A stretch of 64,000 nucleotides of DNA, from the NCBI RefSeq assembly GCF_033170155.1, contig NZ_CP137079.1:3658001-3722000 (forward strand). Reading direction: 5' to 3'. This document shows, in pieces, positions 54,268-62,133 of the stretch (position 1 is its first letter; every line of letters starts with the position of its first letter). Both the position numbers and the translations under genes were made by a program. This DNA is from Raineyella sp. W15-4. Lineage in GTDB: Bacteria; Actinomycetota; Actinomycetes; Propionibacteriales; Propionibacteriaceae. The notes beneath the pieces are model-generated. The model saw nothing but the letters and a program-made list of their open reading frames with translations, was not told the origin of the DNA and made no database searches.

Positions 54268-54648
54268 TCAGCAGCACGAAGTGCTGGCGGCGATCGGCTC
54301 CCCGAGAAAGCCCCGCGCGACATCGAGAGCGTCAGCGACGGCGGTGTAGTGTGCCCAGCGTCCGCGCTGCTCGCGGACGATCAGCCCGGCGTCCACCAGC
54401 TTCTTCAGGTGGTGCGACAGGGTGGGTTGACTGATCCCCAAGGTTTCCGGGAGATGGCATGCGCAGGCTGTGCCATGTTCGGACGAACGGATGTGCGCCA
54501 GGAGGCGCACCCGCGTCGGATCCGAGAGGGCCTTGAACATCTCAGCCAGCTCCGCGGCCCGCTCGGGGGGCATGAGTGTCGACGACCCCTCGATGCAGAC
54601 CTCGTCGGACTCGACGAGGGGGATCCTGTCCAGTTCAACCTGCCTCAT
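54268..54648 (-). CDS. arsR: ArsR-family As(III)-responsive repressor (second)
   Basis: 126 residues. The winged helix core (MFKALSDPTRVRLLAHIRSSEHGTACACHLPETLGISQPTLSHHLKKLVDAGLIVREQRGRW) carries a Cys-x-Cys pair in the DNA-recognition region, the As(III) site of classical ArsR, plus a C-terminal Cys-Cys. ATG 54648 follows TAGGCT by six bases, so it is probably leaderless. It lies between divergent arsDA-FAD and ACR3-arsC transcription units. Three ATTGA-N6-TCRAT boxes flank it and are its likely operators. Confidence 0.93.
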   Translation of the reverse strand: MRQVELDRIPLVESDEVCIEGSSTLMPPERAAELAEMFKALSDPTRVRLLAHIRSSEHGTACACHLPETLGISQPTLSHHLKKLVDAGLIVREQRGRWAHYTAVADALDVARGFLGEPIAASTSCC

Positions 54649-54681
54649 TTCTTCAGCCTACCCCTGACCCCCATCCGCCAT

Positions 54682-54697
54682 ATTGACAAATGTCGAT
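54682..54697. promoter_or_regulatory. ArsR-type box 1 in the arsR/ACR3 divergent promoter
   Basis: ATTGACAAATGTCGAT fits the ATTGA-N6-TCRAT pattern. It lies 34 bp before the arsR start and 50 bp before the ACR3 start, able to act on both. Confidence 0.6.
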
Positions 54698-54714
54698 AAC
54701 CAGGCCAAGCTCTC

Positions 54715-54730
54715 ATTGAAGATCATCGAT
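54715..54730. promoter_or_regulatory. ArsR-type box 2 in the arsR/ACR3 divergent promoter
   Basis: ATTGAAGATCATCGAT, the same ATTGA-N6-TCGAT pattern, lies 33 bp after box 1 and 17 bp before the ACR3 start codon. Confidence 0.55.
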
Positions 54731-54746
54731 ATGAAGAGAGGCTCCC

Positions 54747-55847
54747 GTGTCGCAGACCGCCGCCCCCGAGAGGCCGACCCCTCACTCGTCGGTGGCCGGA
54801 CAGCTGGGCCTGCTCGACCGCTTCCTGCCGGCCTGGATCCTCGCCGCGATGGCACTGGGACTGGCGCTCGGACGGTACGTCCCCGGGTTGTCGTCGGCCT
54901 TGGACGCGGTCAAGATCGGCTCGGTCTCGCTGCCGATCGCCATCGGCCTACTGGTGATGATGTACCCAGTGCTGGCCAAGGTCCGCTATGACGAGACCCG
55001 CCGGGTCGCCGCCGACCGCCGACTGATGGGCCTGTCGCTGGTGCTGAACTGGATCATCGGGCCGGCGGTGATGTTCGCCCTCGCCTGGCTGCTGCTGCCC
55101 GACCTGCCCGAGTACCGTACCGGCCTGATCATCGTCGGCCTGGCCCGGTGCATCGCCATGGTGTTGATCTGGAACGACCTCGCCTGCGGTGACCGCGAGA
55201 CCGCGGCCGTCCTGGTGGCGGTCAACTCCGTCTTCCAGGTGATCGCCTTCTCGACCCTCGGCTGGTTCTACCTCCAGGTGCTGCCCGGCTGGCTGGGTCT
55301 GCCGACCACCTCGGCGGACTTCTCCTTCTGGGCGATCTCCCTCTCGGTGCTGGTCTTCCTCGGCGTCCCCCTGGTCGCCGGATTCCTGACGCGGCTGCTC
55401 GGCGAACGGGCGAAGGGCCGCGACTGGTACGAGCGGCGATTCCTGCCTCGGATCGGCCCGCTGGCCCTCTACGGGCTGCTGTTCACCATCGTGCTGCTGT
55501 TCGCCCTGCAGGGTGAACAGATCACCGACCGGCCCTGGGACGTCGCCCGGATCGCGCTCCCGCTGGTCGCCTACTTCGCGATCATGTGGCTCGGTGGCCT
55601 GCTGTTGTCGCGGGCCGCCGGGCTGGACTACGCCCACTCGGCCACGGTGGCCTTCACCGGCGCAGGGAACAACTTCGAGCTCGCCATCGCGGTGGCCATC
55701 GGCACCTTCGGCGTCACCTCCGGCCAGGCGCTGGCCGGCGTGGTCGGCCCGCTGATCGAGGTCCCCGTGCTGGTCGGCCTGGTCTACGTCGCCCTGTGGC
55801 TCGCCCCTCGACTCTTCCCACACGACCCGACCCTGCCCACCCGCTGA
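54747..55847 (+). CDS. arsB: ACR3-family arsenite efflux permease
   Basis: 366 residues with ten membrane helices. ACR3 signatures are visible: MYPVLAKVRYDE, the conserved Cys region LARCIAMVLIWNDLACGD, FTGAGNNFELAIAVAIGTFG and GPLIEVPVLVGLVYVALW. It exports arsenite (and antimonite in some cases) by proton exchange and may couple to ArsA. The GTG start has AGAGAGG nearby. It heads the ACR3-arsC-trxB-like-arsC unit, divergent from arsR. Confidence 0.95.
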   Translation: MSQTAAPERPTPHSSVAGQLGLLDRFLPAWILAAMALGLALGRYVPGLSSALDAVKIGSVSLPIAIGLLVMMYPVLAKVRYDETRRVAADRRLMGLSLVLNWIIGPAVMFALAWLLLPDLPEYRTGLIIVGLARCIAMVLIWNDLACGDRETAAVLVAVNSVFQVIAFSTLGWFYLQVLPGWLGLPTTSADFSFWAISLSVLVFLGVPLVAGFLTRLLGERAKGRDWYERRFLPRIGPLALYGLLFTIVLLFALQGEQITDRPWDVARIALPLVAYFAIMWLGGLLLSRAAGLDYAHSATVAFTGAGNNFELAIAVAIGTFGVTSGQALAGVVGPLIEVPVLVGLVYVALWLAPRLFPHDPTLPTR

Positions 55848-55890
55848 ATTCCTCCCCCTCGGCCCCGCCCCACTCGACGAAAGGCGCCCC

Positions 55891-56355
55891 ATGTCCGCCC
55901 CCAGCCAGCCCGGCCACCAGCCCGACCACCAGCCGTCCGTCATGTTCGTCTGCGTACACAACGCCGGCCGCTCCCAGATGGGCGCGGCGTACGCCCACCA
56001 CCTCTCCGGTGGCAGGGTGGAGGTCCGTTCCGCCGGATCCGTCCCGGCTGACTCGATCAACCCCGCTGTCCGCGACGCACTGCTCGAACAGGGCATCGAC
56101 ATCTCCGCCGAGAAGCCGAAGATCCTCACCCCCGAGGCTGTCCAGGCCTCCGACATAGTGATCACCATGGGCTGCGGCGACACCTGCCCCTACTACCCGG
56201 GCAAGCGCTACGAGGACTGGGTCCTCGACGACCCCGCCGGCCACGGCATCGACGCCGTCCGCCCGATCCGCGACGAGATCCGCCGACGGGTCACCGAGCT
56301 GCTGACCGACCTGGGCGTCGAGGTCCAGCCCACCCCCGCCGAGGCCGCACGGTGA
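55891..56355 (+). CDS. arsC: Arsenate reductase ArsC (low-molecular-weight phosphatase fold)
   Basis: 154 residues. The C-x5-R-S phosphate loop CVHNAGRS starts at Cys21. The downstream MGCGDTCPYYPGKRYEDWVLDDP segment has the additional Cys used in the disulfide relay, as in thioredoxin- or mycothiol-linked enzymes. It reduces As(V) to As(III) for efflux by ACR3. The ~15 N-terminal residues are a His/Pro/Gln-rich leader outside the fold. Its stop overlaps the next start (GTGA). Confidence 0.94.
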   Translation: MSAPSQPGHQPDHQPSVMFVCVHNAGRSQMGAAYAHHLSGGRVEVRSAGSVPADSINPAVRDALLEQGIDISAEKPKILTPEAVQASDIVITMGCGDTCPYYPGKRYEDWVLDDPAGHGIDAVRPIRDEIRRRVTELLTDLGVEVQPTPAEAAR

Positions 56356-57065
56356 ACCCAGTCCTTCCCCTCCGCGCCCTCCGCACCTCCCTGGTCACCG
56401 TCTCCACGGAGGCGACGGTGCCGACGGCAGGAGCGCCCCGGAACCTGTCCGAGGGACCCGGCGAGGACGGGCGGGTCCGCGAGGTCATCATCATCGGCTC
56501 CGGGCCGACTGGCTACACCGCCGCCATCTACACCGCGCGCGCCGGGCTGGCACCGCTCGTGTTCGAGGGCGCCCTGGACGCCGGCGGCGCGCTGATGAAC
56601 ACTACCGAGGTCGAGAACTTCCCCGGCTTCCCCGACGCCATCCTGGGCCCCGACCTGATGGACAATCTGCGCTCCCAGGCCGAGAAGTTCGGCGCCGAAC
56701 TGGTCACCGACGACGACACCGCGGTCGAGGCACTTGTCTTGAAGGACACCGCCACCGGAGACATCAGCGAACTGCCGGTCGAAGGCGTGTTCGAGGCCAT
56801 CGGCCACGACCCCCGCTCCGCACTGGTTCGCGGCCAGGTCGAGACCGATCCGGTCGGCTATGTCATCACCCGACCAGGATCGACCGCCACCAACCTCCCG
56901 GGAGTGTTCGCTGCTGGGGATCTGGTGGACCACACCTACCGCCAGGCGGTCACCGCGGCCGGAACGGGCTGCTCCGCCGCGCTGGACGCCGAACGATTCT
57001 TGATGACCCTCACCGACCGGCGGGCACCGGAGCCCGCCGGCGCCACCGAGCCAGCTCTGGCCTGA
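56352..57065 (+). CDS. Thioredoxin-reductase-like flavoprotein lacking the redox/NADPH domain
   Basis: 237 residues, against about 310-330 for TrxB. After a ~43-residue extension, the FAD motif VIIIGSGPTGYTAAIYTARAG and EVENFPGFPDAILGPDLMDNL match TrxB. The sequence then jumps from AVEALVLKDTATG to LPVEGVFEAIGHDPRSALVRGQ and on to GVFAAGDLVDHTYRQAVTAAGTGC. The segment with the CxxC disulfide and the NADPH motif is absent, without a frameshift. It still looks able to bind FAD but cannot be a normal thioredoxin reductase. GTG start overlaps the arsC stop. It may be a decayed arsenate-reduction partner or have a new role. Confidence 0.85.
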   Translation: MNPVLPLRALRTSLVTVSTEATVPTAGAPRNLSEGPGEDGRVREVIIIGSGPTGYTAAIYTARAGLAPLVFEGALDAGGALMNTTEVENFPGFPDAILGPDLMDNLRSQAEKFGAELVTDDDTAVEALVLKDTATGDISELPVEGVFEAIGHDPRSALVRGQVETDPVGYVITRPGSTATNLPGVFAAGDLVDHTYRQAVTAAGTGCSAALDAERFLMTLTDRRAPEPAGATEPALA

Positions 57066-57079
57066 ACGAGGAGAGGACC

Positions 57080-57688
57080 ATGGACCCACACATCACCACC
57101 CAGATCATCGACGACCTCAGCTACGCCTATACCGGCATGTTCACCCCCGAACAGGTCACCCGGGCCGTGGATGACGCCACCGCCCTCCTCGAGCCCACCG
57201 CGAAGGTCCAGACCTATCTGCCTGTCCTCGTCGCCCGACAGGCCCGCGAACAGCTGATGGCCGCCGCGCAGGCCGAGGGCCGGGTCGCCAAGAAGGTGCC
57301 CGAGATCCTGTTCATCTGCGTCCACAACGCCGGGCGCTCCCAGATGGCCGCGGCCATCGCAGAACAACTCTCCGCCCGCCGGGTCCACGTCCGGTCCGCC
57401 GGATCGCAACCGATCGACGAGATCAACCGGCTGGCGGTGGAGGTCCTGGCTGAGCGCGGCATCGCGCTCAACGTCGCATACCCCAAGCCGCTCACTGATT
57501 CAGTGGTAAAGGCGGCCGACGTCGTGATCACCATGGGCTGCGGGGACACCTGTCCCTACTACCCCGGCAAGCTCTACGAAGACTGGGACGTCCGCGACCC
57601 CGATGGCCAACCGATCGAGGTCGTCCGCGACATCCGCGACGACCTGCTCGGGCGGGTCACCGATCTCCTCCGCCGGATCCTGGACTGA
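57080..57688 (+). CDS. arsC: Arsenate reductase with N-terminal three-helix domain
   Basis: 202 residues. The first ~70 are helical (TTQIIDDLSYAYTGMFTPEQVTRAVDDATALLEPTAKVQTYLPVLVARQAREQL), the three-helix-bundle module often fused to actinobacterial ArsC. The rest is a low-molecular-weight phosphatase fold with loop CVHNAGRS (Cys80) and MGCGDTCPYYPGKLYEDWDV. It is probably a second arsenate reductase with different thiol coupling from the first. GAGGAG precedes the ATG. The last 32 bases overlap the convergent regulator gene. Confidence 0.92.
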   Translation: MDPHITTQIIDDLSYAYTGMFTPEQVTRAVDDATALLEPTAKVQTYLPVLVARQAREQLMAAAQAEGRVAKKVPEILFICVHNAGRSQMAAAIAEQLSARRVHVRSAGSQPIDEINRLAVEVLAERGIALNVAYPKPLTDSVVKAADVVITMGCGDTCPYYPGKLYEDWDVRDPDGQPIEVVRDIRDDLLGRVTDLLRRILD

Positions 57689-57986
57689 CCTCCAGCAGCT
57701 CCCGGAGTGCCGCCACATGCCCGAGATAGGCCGTACGGCCCCCGGGCGTGAGCCGGATCCAGGTCCGCGGCCGCCCGAAGGGCTGCGGGCGCTTCTCCAG
57801 GACGACATACCGAGCATCGGCGAGGAGCCGAAGGTGCTTGGACAGCAGCGAGGTGGAGATCCCCAGTGACGCCTCCAGGGCACCGAACTCCAGCTCGGTG
57901 GTCGCCGCCAGGGCGGCGGTGATCCGCAGCCGGGTCGGCACATGGATGAGGTCGTCGAACCGGGCGACGACGGGCCCCCAGCTCAT
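57657..57986 (-). CDS. Winged-helix transcriptional regulator (HTH_34/MarR-like)
   Basis: 109 residues: DDLIHVPTRLRITAALAATTELEFGALEASLGISTSLLSKHLRLLADARYVVLEKR, then a wing and GGRTAYLGHVAALREL. This small family is usually paired with a gene for a membrane protein, as here: the preceding gene on the strand encodes a four-helix membrane protein. It probably represses its own operon through the inverted repeats at 58551-58604. It is convergent with, and slightly overlaps, arsC. Confidence 0.88.
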   Translation of the reverse strand: MSWGPVVARFDDLIHVPTRLRITAALAATTELEFGALEASLGISTSLLSKHLRLLADARYVVLEKRPQPFGRPRTWIRLTPGGRTAYLGHVAALRELLEVSPGSGGGDR

Positions 57987-58058
57987 CGCCGACCCCGGTT
58001 CACGACGACACCCGGTTCACGACAGCCCTGGGGTGCACCAGGACACCACGCACCCCAT

Positions 58059-58535
58059 TCACAGCAGGTCATAGCGGTGGTAGTCGCCCGCGGCGATCCG
58101 GCGGGCCTGGTAGCGCTCCTCCCACCGCATCCCGACGAACACCGCGATCGCGGCGAACAGTCCGACCCCGAGCGCGTACCAGGGCTGCCAGGCCGCCGGG
58201 GCCGGGAACTGCATCAGGACGACGATCGCAAGGTAGACCAGGGCGTACGGCAGCGTCCGCGCCCCCAGCGCCCGGGCATCGAGGATCCTCCCCCGGCGTC
58301 GGGTGAACCGCCGCTCGGCCAGCAGGGTGATGGCGGACCCGACCACCAGCACGACGAGGGCGCCGACCCACGGACCGAGCAGCGCCAGCGGGATCGTCAC
58401 CGCCATCGTGAGCGCCAGGACCGCGTCGATCCAGGCCGGCCGGCGGGTGCTGTCGACCGCCGACCGGCGAGCCTCAGCGGCCTCCTCGAGGGCGGCCCGG
58501 GCGCCGTCCGGGTCGGGAAGCGGGTCGGCACTCAT
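58059..58535 (-). CDS. Small integral membrane protein of unknown function
   Basis: 158 residues with four hydrophobic helices (AVLALTMAVTIPLALLGPW, ALVVLVVGSAITLLAE, LPYALVYLAIVVLMQFP, ALGVGLFAAIAVFVGMRW) after a ~40-residue hydrophilic N-terminus. No family function is known to me. GAGGAG precedes the ATG. It is co-transcribed with the downstream winged-helix regulator (72-bp gap), the recurrent pairing for that family. Confidence 0.8.
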   Translation of the reverse strand: MSADPLPDPDGARAALEEAAEARRSAVDSTRRPAWIDAVLALTMAVTIPLALLGPWVGALVVLVVGSAITLLAERRFTRRRGRILDARALGARTLPYALVYLAIVVLMQFPAPAAWQPWYALGVGLFAAIAVFVGMRWEERYQARRIAAGDYHRYDLL

Positions 58536-58550
58536 GATCGCTCCTCAGTT

Positions 58551-58604
58551 ACTTGACGATGCTTCAAGTATCCGAGTTGCTTTCCTCTCAGTCAAGCAAC
58601 TCGG
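58551..58604. promoter_or_regulatory. Two inverted repeats upstream of the membrane protein-regulator operon
   Basis: ACTTGA/TCAAGT (58551-58556 and 58564-58569) lies 16 bp before the gene. CCGAGTTGCTT/AAGCAACTCGG (58572-58582 and 58594-58604) is a perfect 11-bp pair with an 11-bp centre. They are probably operators of the winged-helix regulator; the second might also form a hairpin. Confidence 0.6.
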
Positions 58605-59330
58605 AAGTGACGCCCGAGGCATCCGGCCCCGCAGCATCCGGCCCCGACGGGGCAGGACAGCGGCCCCTCGGGCCTGCGCCCGACCAGCCGGGCGCAGATC
58701 CCGAATCCGCCGCCTGGATGACCGCGCCGATCACCTGCGGCACCTCGTTGCCGAAGAAGCCCAGGCCGCGCCGAGCAGGTCCAGCGCGATCACGCCGGCG
58801 ACCGGCCTGTGAGCCGGTGCCGGCCGCGCACGTCGGTGGCCAGTGCATATCGGTGGGCCAGGTACACCGATGGGCCCACGCATGTATGTGGTCCACGGGA
58901 TATATGTGGTCCACGGGACCTTCCATAGGACAAACCTATGACTCCCGGACATCGACCCGGTCCGGGGCGTACGGATGATTCCAGGGCCCCTTCTACCTCG
59001 GAGTGGTGGTCCTTTACCTCCGAGTGGTGGCCCTGCTGCTCGGCCAAGCCCTGCTGCTCGGGTCCGGCGGCCCGGTGGCATACGCCTCCGTGGTGTGGGT
59101 GGTCGCCGCGACAGGCGTCCGGTTCGGGGAGGAGTACGTGGCGTACGTCCGGACGTACGACGCCGGATACCCTCTCGCAGGCCCCGCGGTTCCGGACAGC
59201 CACGGCCCGCCGACGCGCGGCATCTGACCAGAAGCGCAGCATCTGACGGGAGGCGCGTCGCCAATCCGAGAGCGCTGCAGCTGCTGCAGACCGCGAGGGG
59301 TCAGCGGTCGCGGAGGGCCCGGAAGCCGGA
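58605..59330. other. 726-bp gene-free region with short direct repeats
   Basis: No convincing gene. It contains GCATCCGGCCCCG twice (58619, 58634), TATGTGGTCCACGGGA twice (58885, 58903), TACCTC(G/C)GAGTGGTGG twice (58994, 59015), and the inverted repeat at 58924-58940. A plus-strand frame of 74 codons at 59003-59227 starts with a hydrophobic stretch but lacks a ribosome binding site and homology. Confidence 0.5.
58924..58940 (-). promoter_or_regulatory. CATAGG inverted repeat, copy 1
   Basis: CATAGG and CCTATG flank 5 bp. On the minus strand it reads CATAGGTTTGTCCTATG, one base different from the element at 62893-62909, so it is probably a binding site shared by two loci. Confidence 0.55.
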
Positions 59331-60104
59331 TCAGAAGCGGGCGGTCCGGCGGGCCAGCCAGGCGGCGCCGAGCAACGCGAGCAGCATGCCGGGCACCGAC
59401 GGCCACGGATCGAAGCCGGCGAAACCGTCGGGGTAGATCTGCACGGTGTTGAGCATGGCGTGGACGGCGCAGGCCGGCGCCAGGCCGCCGCCGCTGTGCC
59501 GGTAGAGCAGCACCATCAGGATCCGGGCCAGGACGCTGACCAGGAACTGGCCGGCGACCCAGGACCAGGTGTGCCCCTGGGCGAGGTAGGGCACCGAGTG
59601 CCACAGTTGCCACGCCGTACCGATGATCAGTCCGGCGCCGAGCACGCCGTGGTCGGCGGTGAGCCGGGCGGTCAGGTAGCCGGTCCAGCCGACCTCCTCG
59701 GGGATGGCGCCGAGGAAGAACACGACGAAGAGGAGTGGTGTCAGGTACCAGGGAAAGGCCGGGGTGCCACCGGGACGGGGGCCGATCAGCCAGCCCAGCG
59801 CCGAGGCGACGGGGGCGGCGCCCAGCCCGACCGCCCACCACCACCGCGGCCGCACCCGCGCGATGTCGACCAGTCCGGACCAGACCGTACGCAGTCCGGT
59901 CCGCCCCTCCTCGCGCCAGGCCAGGACGCTGGCGACGGCCGCCGGGATGACGATCCCCAGCACGGCGGCGGGCAGGCCGAGGACCAGCGCCCGGCCGCCG
60001 GTGGCGACGGTCGCCCACCAGAAGGGGAGGACCAGCACCATGACGAGGAGGAGGAACAGCCACGGCCGCCGGCGGCGGGAGGCTGCGACGAGGACGGCGG
60101 CCAC
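59331..60104 (-). CDS. CPBP-family intramembrane metalloprotease
   Basis: 257 residues with about seven membrane helices. The CAAX-protease/bacteriocin-processing motifs are present: Glu-Glu in AIPEEVGWTGYL, His in WQLWHSVPYL and His in CAVHAMLN. Family members cleave or modify membrane substrates, some giving bacteriocin immunity; the target is unknown. The GTG start lies six bases after TAATCT and lacks a ribosome binding site, so it is likely leaderless. Confidence 0.88.
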   Translation of the reverse strand: MAAVLVAASRRRRPWLFLLLVMVLVLPFWWATVATGGRALVLGLPAAVLGIVIPAAVASVLAWREEGRTGLRTVWSGLVDIARVRPRWWWAVGLGAAPVASALGWLIGPRPGGTPAFPWYLTPLLFVVFFLGAIPEEVGWTGYLTARLTADHGVLGAGLIIGTAWQLWHSVPYLAQGHTWSWVAGQFLVSVLARILMVLLYRHSGGGLAPACAVHAMLNTVQIYPDGFAGFDPWPSVPGMLLALLGAAWLARRTARF

Positions 60105-60235
60105 CCGCCCAGATTACGTGGGGACGGGGGCGGGGCACGCGGGGCACCCCCTGTTGAGGCCCGCCCTCACCCTTGCGACTATGGACGGAGACAGCGATCC
60201 GGGAAACGACCACGGGAAGGGACGAGGGACACCGG

Positions 60236-60700
60236 ATGAAGACACTGCACACCGCCTACCGCGTCACCGACCTCGACACGTCACTCGACTTCTACCGGGC
60301 GCTCGGCTATCGCGAGCTGGGGCGTGGGGATCTTGTTGACGGTTCCGTGCTGGTCGTGCTCGCGTTCCCCGGCGAGGAGCTGGGGAGTCTGGAGTTGGTG
60401 TACCGGCCCGCCGACGGTCCCGTGGAGCTCGGCACCGGTTTCCATCACCTGGTCGTCCAGGTCCATGACCTCGAAGCGTCGGTCGCGGCATTGACCATCG
60501 CGGGGCTGCCACCGAGCGTGCCGGAACGCCCCGGGCGCCCGGGCGGTCCGCGGACGGCCTGGATCGCGGACCCGGACGGCTACCGGATCGAGTTGGTGGA
60601 ATGGCCGCGTGGTCACCCCGACGGGATCACCGCCGACGACCTCACCGACGTCGACCGCACCGCCGACGACCGCACCGCCGACGACCGCGCCGGACGTTGA
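60236..60700 (+). CDS. Glyoxalase/VOC superfamily protein
   Basis: 154 residues from ATG 60236 (GAGGGA upstream). Two beta-alpha-beta-beta-beta modules are visible: HTAYRVTDLDTSLDFYRALGYRELGRG and FHHLVVQVHDLEASVAALTIAG, ending DPDGYRIELVEW. Metal-ligand candidates (His5, Glu in LELVY, His in FHH, Glu in IELVEW) fit a lactoylglutathione lyase-like site, although actinobacteria use other thiols. The acidic tail repeats TADDR units. The next gene follows after ten bases. Confidence 0.86.
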   Translation: MKTLHTAYRVTDLDTSLDFYRALGYRELGRGDLVDGSVLVVLAFPGEELGSLELVYRPADGPVELGTGFHHLVVQVHDLEASVAALTIAGLPPSVPERPGRPGGPRTAWIADPDGYRIELVEWPRGHPDGITADDLTDVDRTADDRTADDRAGR

Positions 60701-60710
60701 CCACACCGGG

Positions 60711-62069
60711 ATGACATCGTCACCGGAGCGGCTCAGTGCCGCCGATGCGTCCAACGTGGTGATGGACGCCCCCGACCAGGTGAACGGCTTCCTGCTGGCC
60801 GGCCTACTGGGACCGGGAGGCTTCGTCGGCCCCGACGGCACCGCCGACCCGGACCTCCTCCGCACCGTGGTCGCGGGCCGGATCCAGGACACCACCGATG
60901 TCGGACTGCGGCGGTTCTCCCAGCGGATCGCCCGGGACGGCCGGCGGCTGGTGTGGCAGGACTGCGCTCCGGAGCTGTCCTGGCACGTGCGCCTCGTCGA
61001 GCCGGTCGCCGGCCGGGACGGCCTCGCCGCGGTGTGCGCCGGCCTGATGACCACTCCCCTGGTCCCGGACCGCCCGTTGTGGGAGCTGCTCATCGTGCCG
61101 GGAGCGGCGCCGCACGGGCCGGGGATCATCGTACGGATCCACCACGCGGTGGCCGACGGGGTGGCGGGGGCCCGGCTGATCCGGGACCTGTTCGACGCCC
61201 CGGGCGCGGACGATCCGGCATTCCTTCCCGCGCCGGCGACCGTGCCCGGACCGGCGGGACAGGCGGGACCGGCGCAGCCGCCGCTTCACGCCCACCGCTC
61301 GGCCCGGCGGGCCGACCGCCGCCCGCTGTGGAGGTCGCTCGCCGGCAGCATGACCCGGCTCACGGCGCTCTTCCGGGCCCCCGTCCCCCGGACGATCCTG
61401 CTCGGCCCGATCGGTCCGCACCGCGGGGTGGCCTTCGCCGAGGTCGACCTGGCCGAGCTGGCCGCCGGCGCGAAGATCGCCGGGGGCACCGTGAACGACG
61501 CCCTGCTGGCCGCGGTCGTCGCGGCCACCGCCACCACCCTCCGTACCGCCGGGGAGTCCGTCCCGCCCACGCTGCCGGTCAGCGTCCCGGTCGCGCTGCC
61601 CGACCGGGGGACCTCCGGCAACGCCGTCGGCGTCATGCTGGTGTCGCTGCCCACCGCGGAGGCCGACGTCGTCGCCCGGATCGGCGCCATCTCGCGGCTG
61701 ACCCGGGCCGGCAAGGGCGAGGCCCGCGCCCGGGGCACGCTGGAGATCACCCGGAGCCGGTGGGGGGCGCGGGCGTTCGCGGCCATCGCCCGCCACCAGC
61801 GCCTCGTTGCGCTCTTCGTCACCAACGTCCGCGGCCCGGAGCGCCCGTTGCGGCTCGCCGGCGCCCCGCTGGAGCGGGCCTGGCCGGTCTCCGCGATCCA
61901 GGGGAACGTACGCCTCGGTATCGCCGCCTTCTCATACGCAGGGCGACTGGGCGTGGCCGCCCACCTCGATGCCGACGCCCTGGACTGCGACGGCATCGGC
62001 CGACGGCTCGACGAGGAGCTGGCCCGGATCGCCGCGCTGGGGCGGACCCGGTCGTCCCTCGGCGGCTGA
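60711..62069 (+). CDS. Wax ester synthase/diacylglycerol acyltransferase (WS/DGAT)
   Basis: 452 residues from ATG 60711. The catalytic HHAVADG motif is at 144-150, preceded by PLWELLIV, and the C-terminal domain has VSVPVALPDRGTSGNAVGVMLVSLPT and TNVRGPERPLRLAGAPL. The enzyme esterifies acyl-CoA with fatty alcohol or diacylglycerol to make storage lipid, a common actinobacterial trait. The ribosome binding site is weak. It is co-transcribed with the VOC gene; no obvious functional link. Confidence 0.92.
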   Translation: MTSSPERLSAADASNVVMDAPDQVNGFLLAGLLGPGGFVGPDGTADPDLLRTVVAGRIQDTTDVGLRRFSQRIARDGRRLVWQDCAPELSWHVRLVEPVAGRDGLAAVCAGLMTTPLVPDRPLWELLIVPGAAPHGPGIIVRIHHAVADGVAGARLIRDLFDAPGADDPAFLPAPATVPGPAGQAGPAQPPLHAHRSARRADRRPLWRSLAGSMTRLTALFRAPVPRTILLGPIGPHRGVAFAEVDLAELAAGAKIAGGTVNDALLAAVVAATATTLRTAGESVPPTLPVSVPVALPDRGTSGNAVGVMLVSLPTAEADVVARIGAISRLTRAGKGEARARGTLEITRSRWGARAFAAIARHQRLVALFVTNVRGPERPLRLAGAPLERAWPVSAIQGNVRLGIAAFSYAGRLGVAAHLDADALDCDGIGRRLDEELARIAALGRTRSSLGG

Positions 62070-62133
62070 TCCGGGCCGATCGCCTCCGAACCCACGGCAC
62101 GACACCCCCGAGCCCCCGGAAAGTGGAGCCGCT

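Noticed and set aside
59003-59227. Small membrane protein gene in the gene-free region
   Set aside because: No ribosome binding site, overlap with direct repeats, and no recognisable homology; the hydrophobic start alone is weak evidence.
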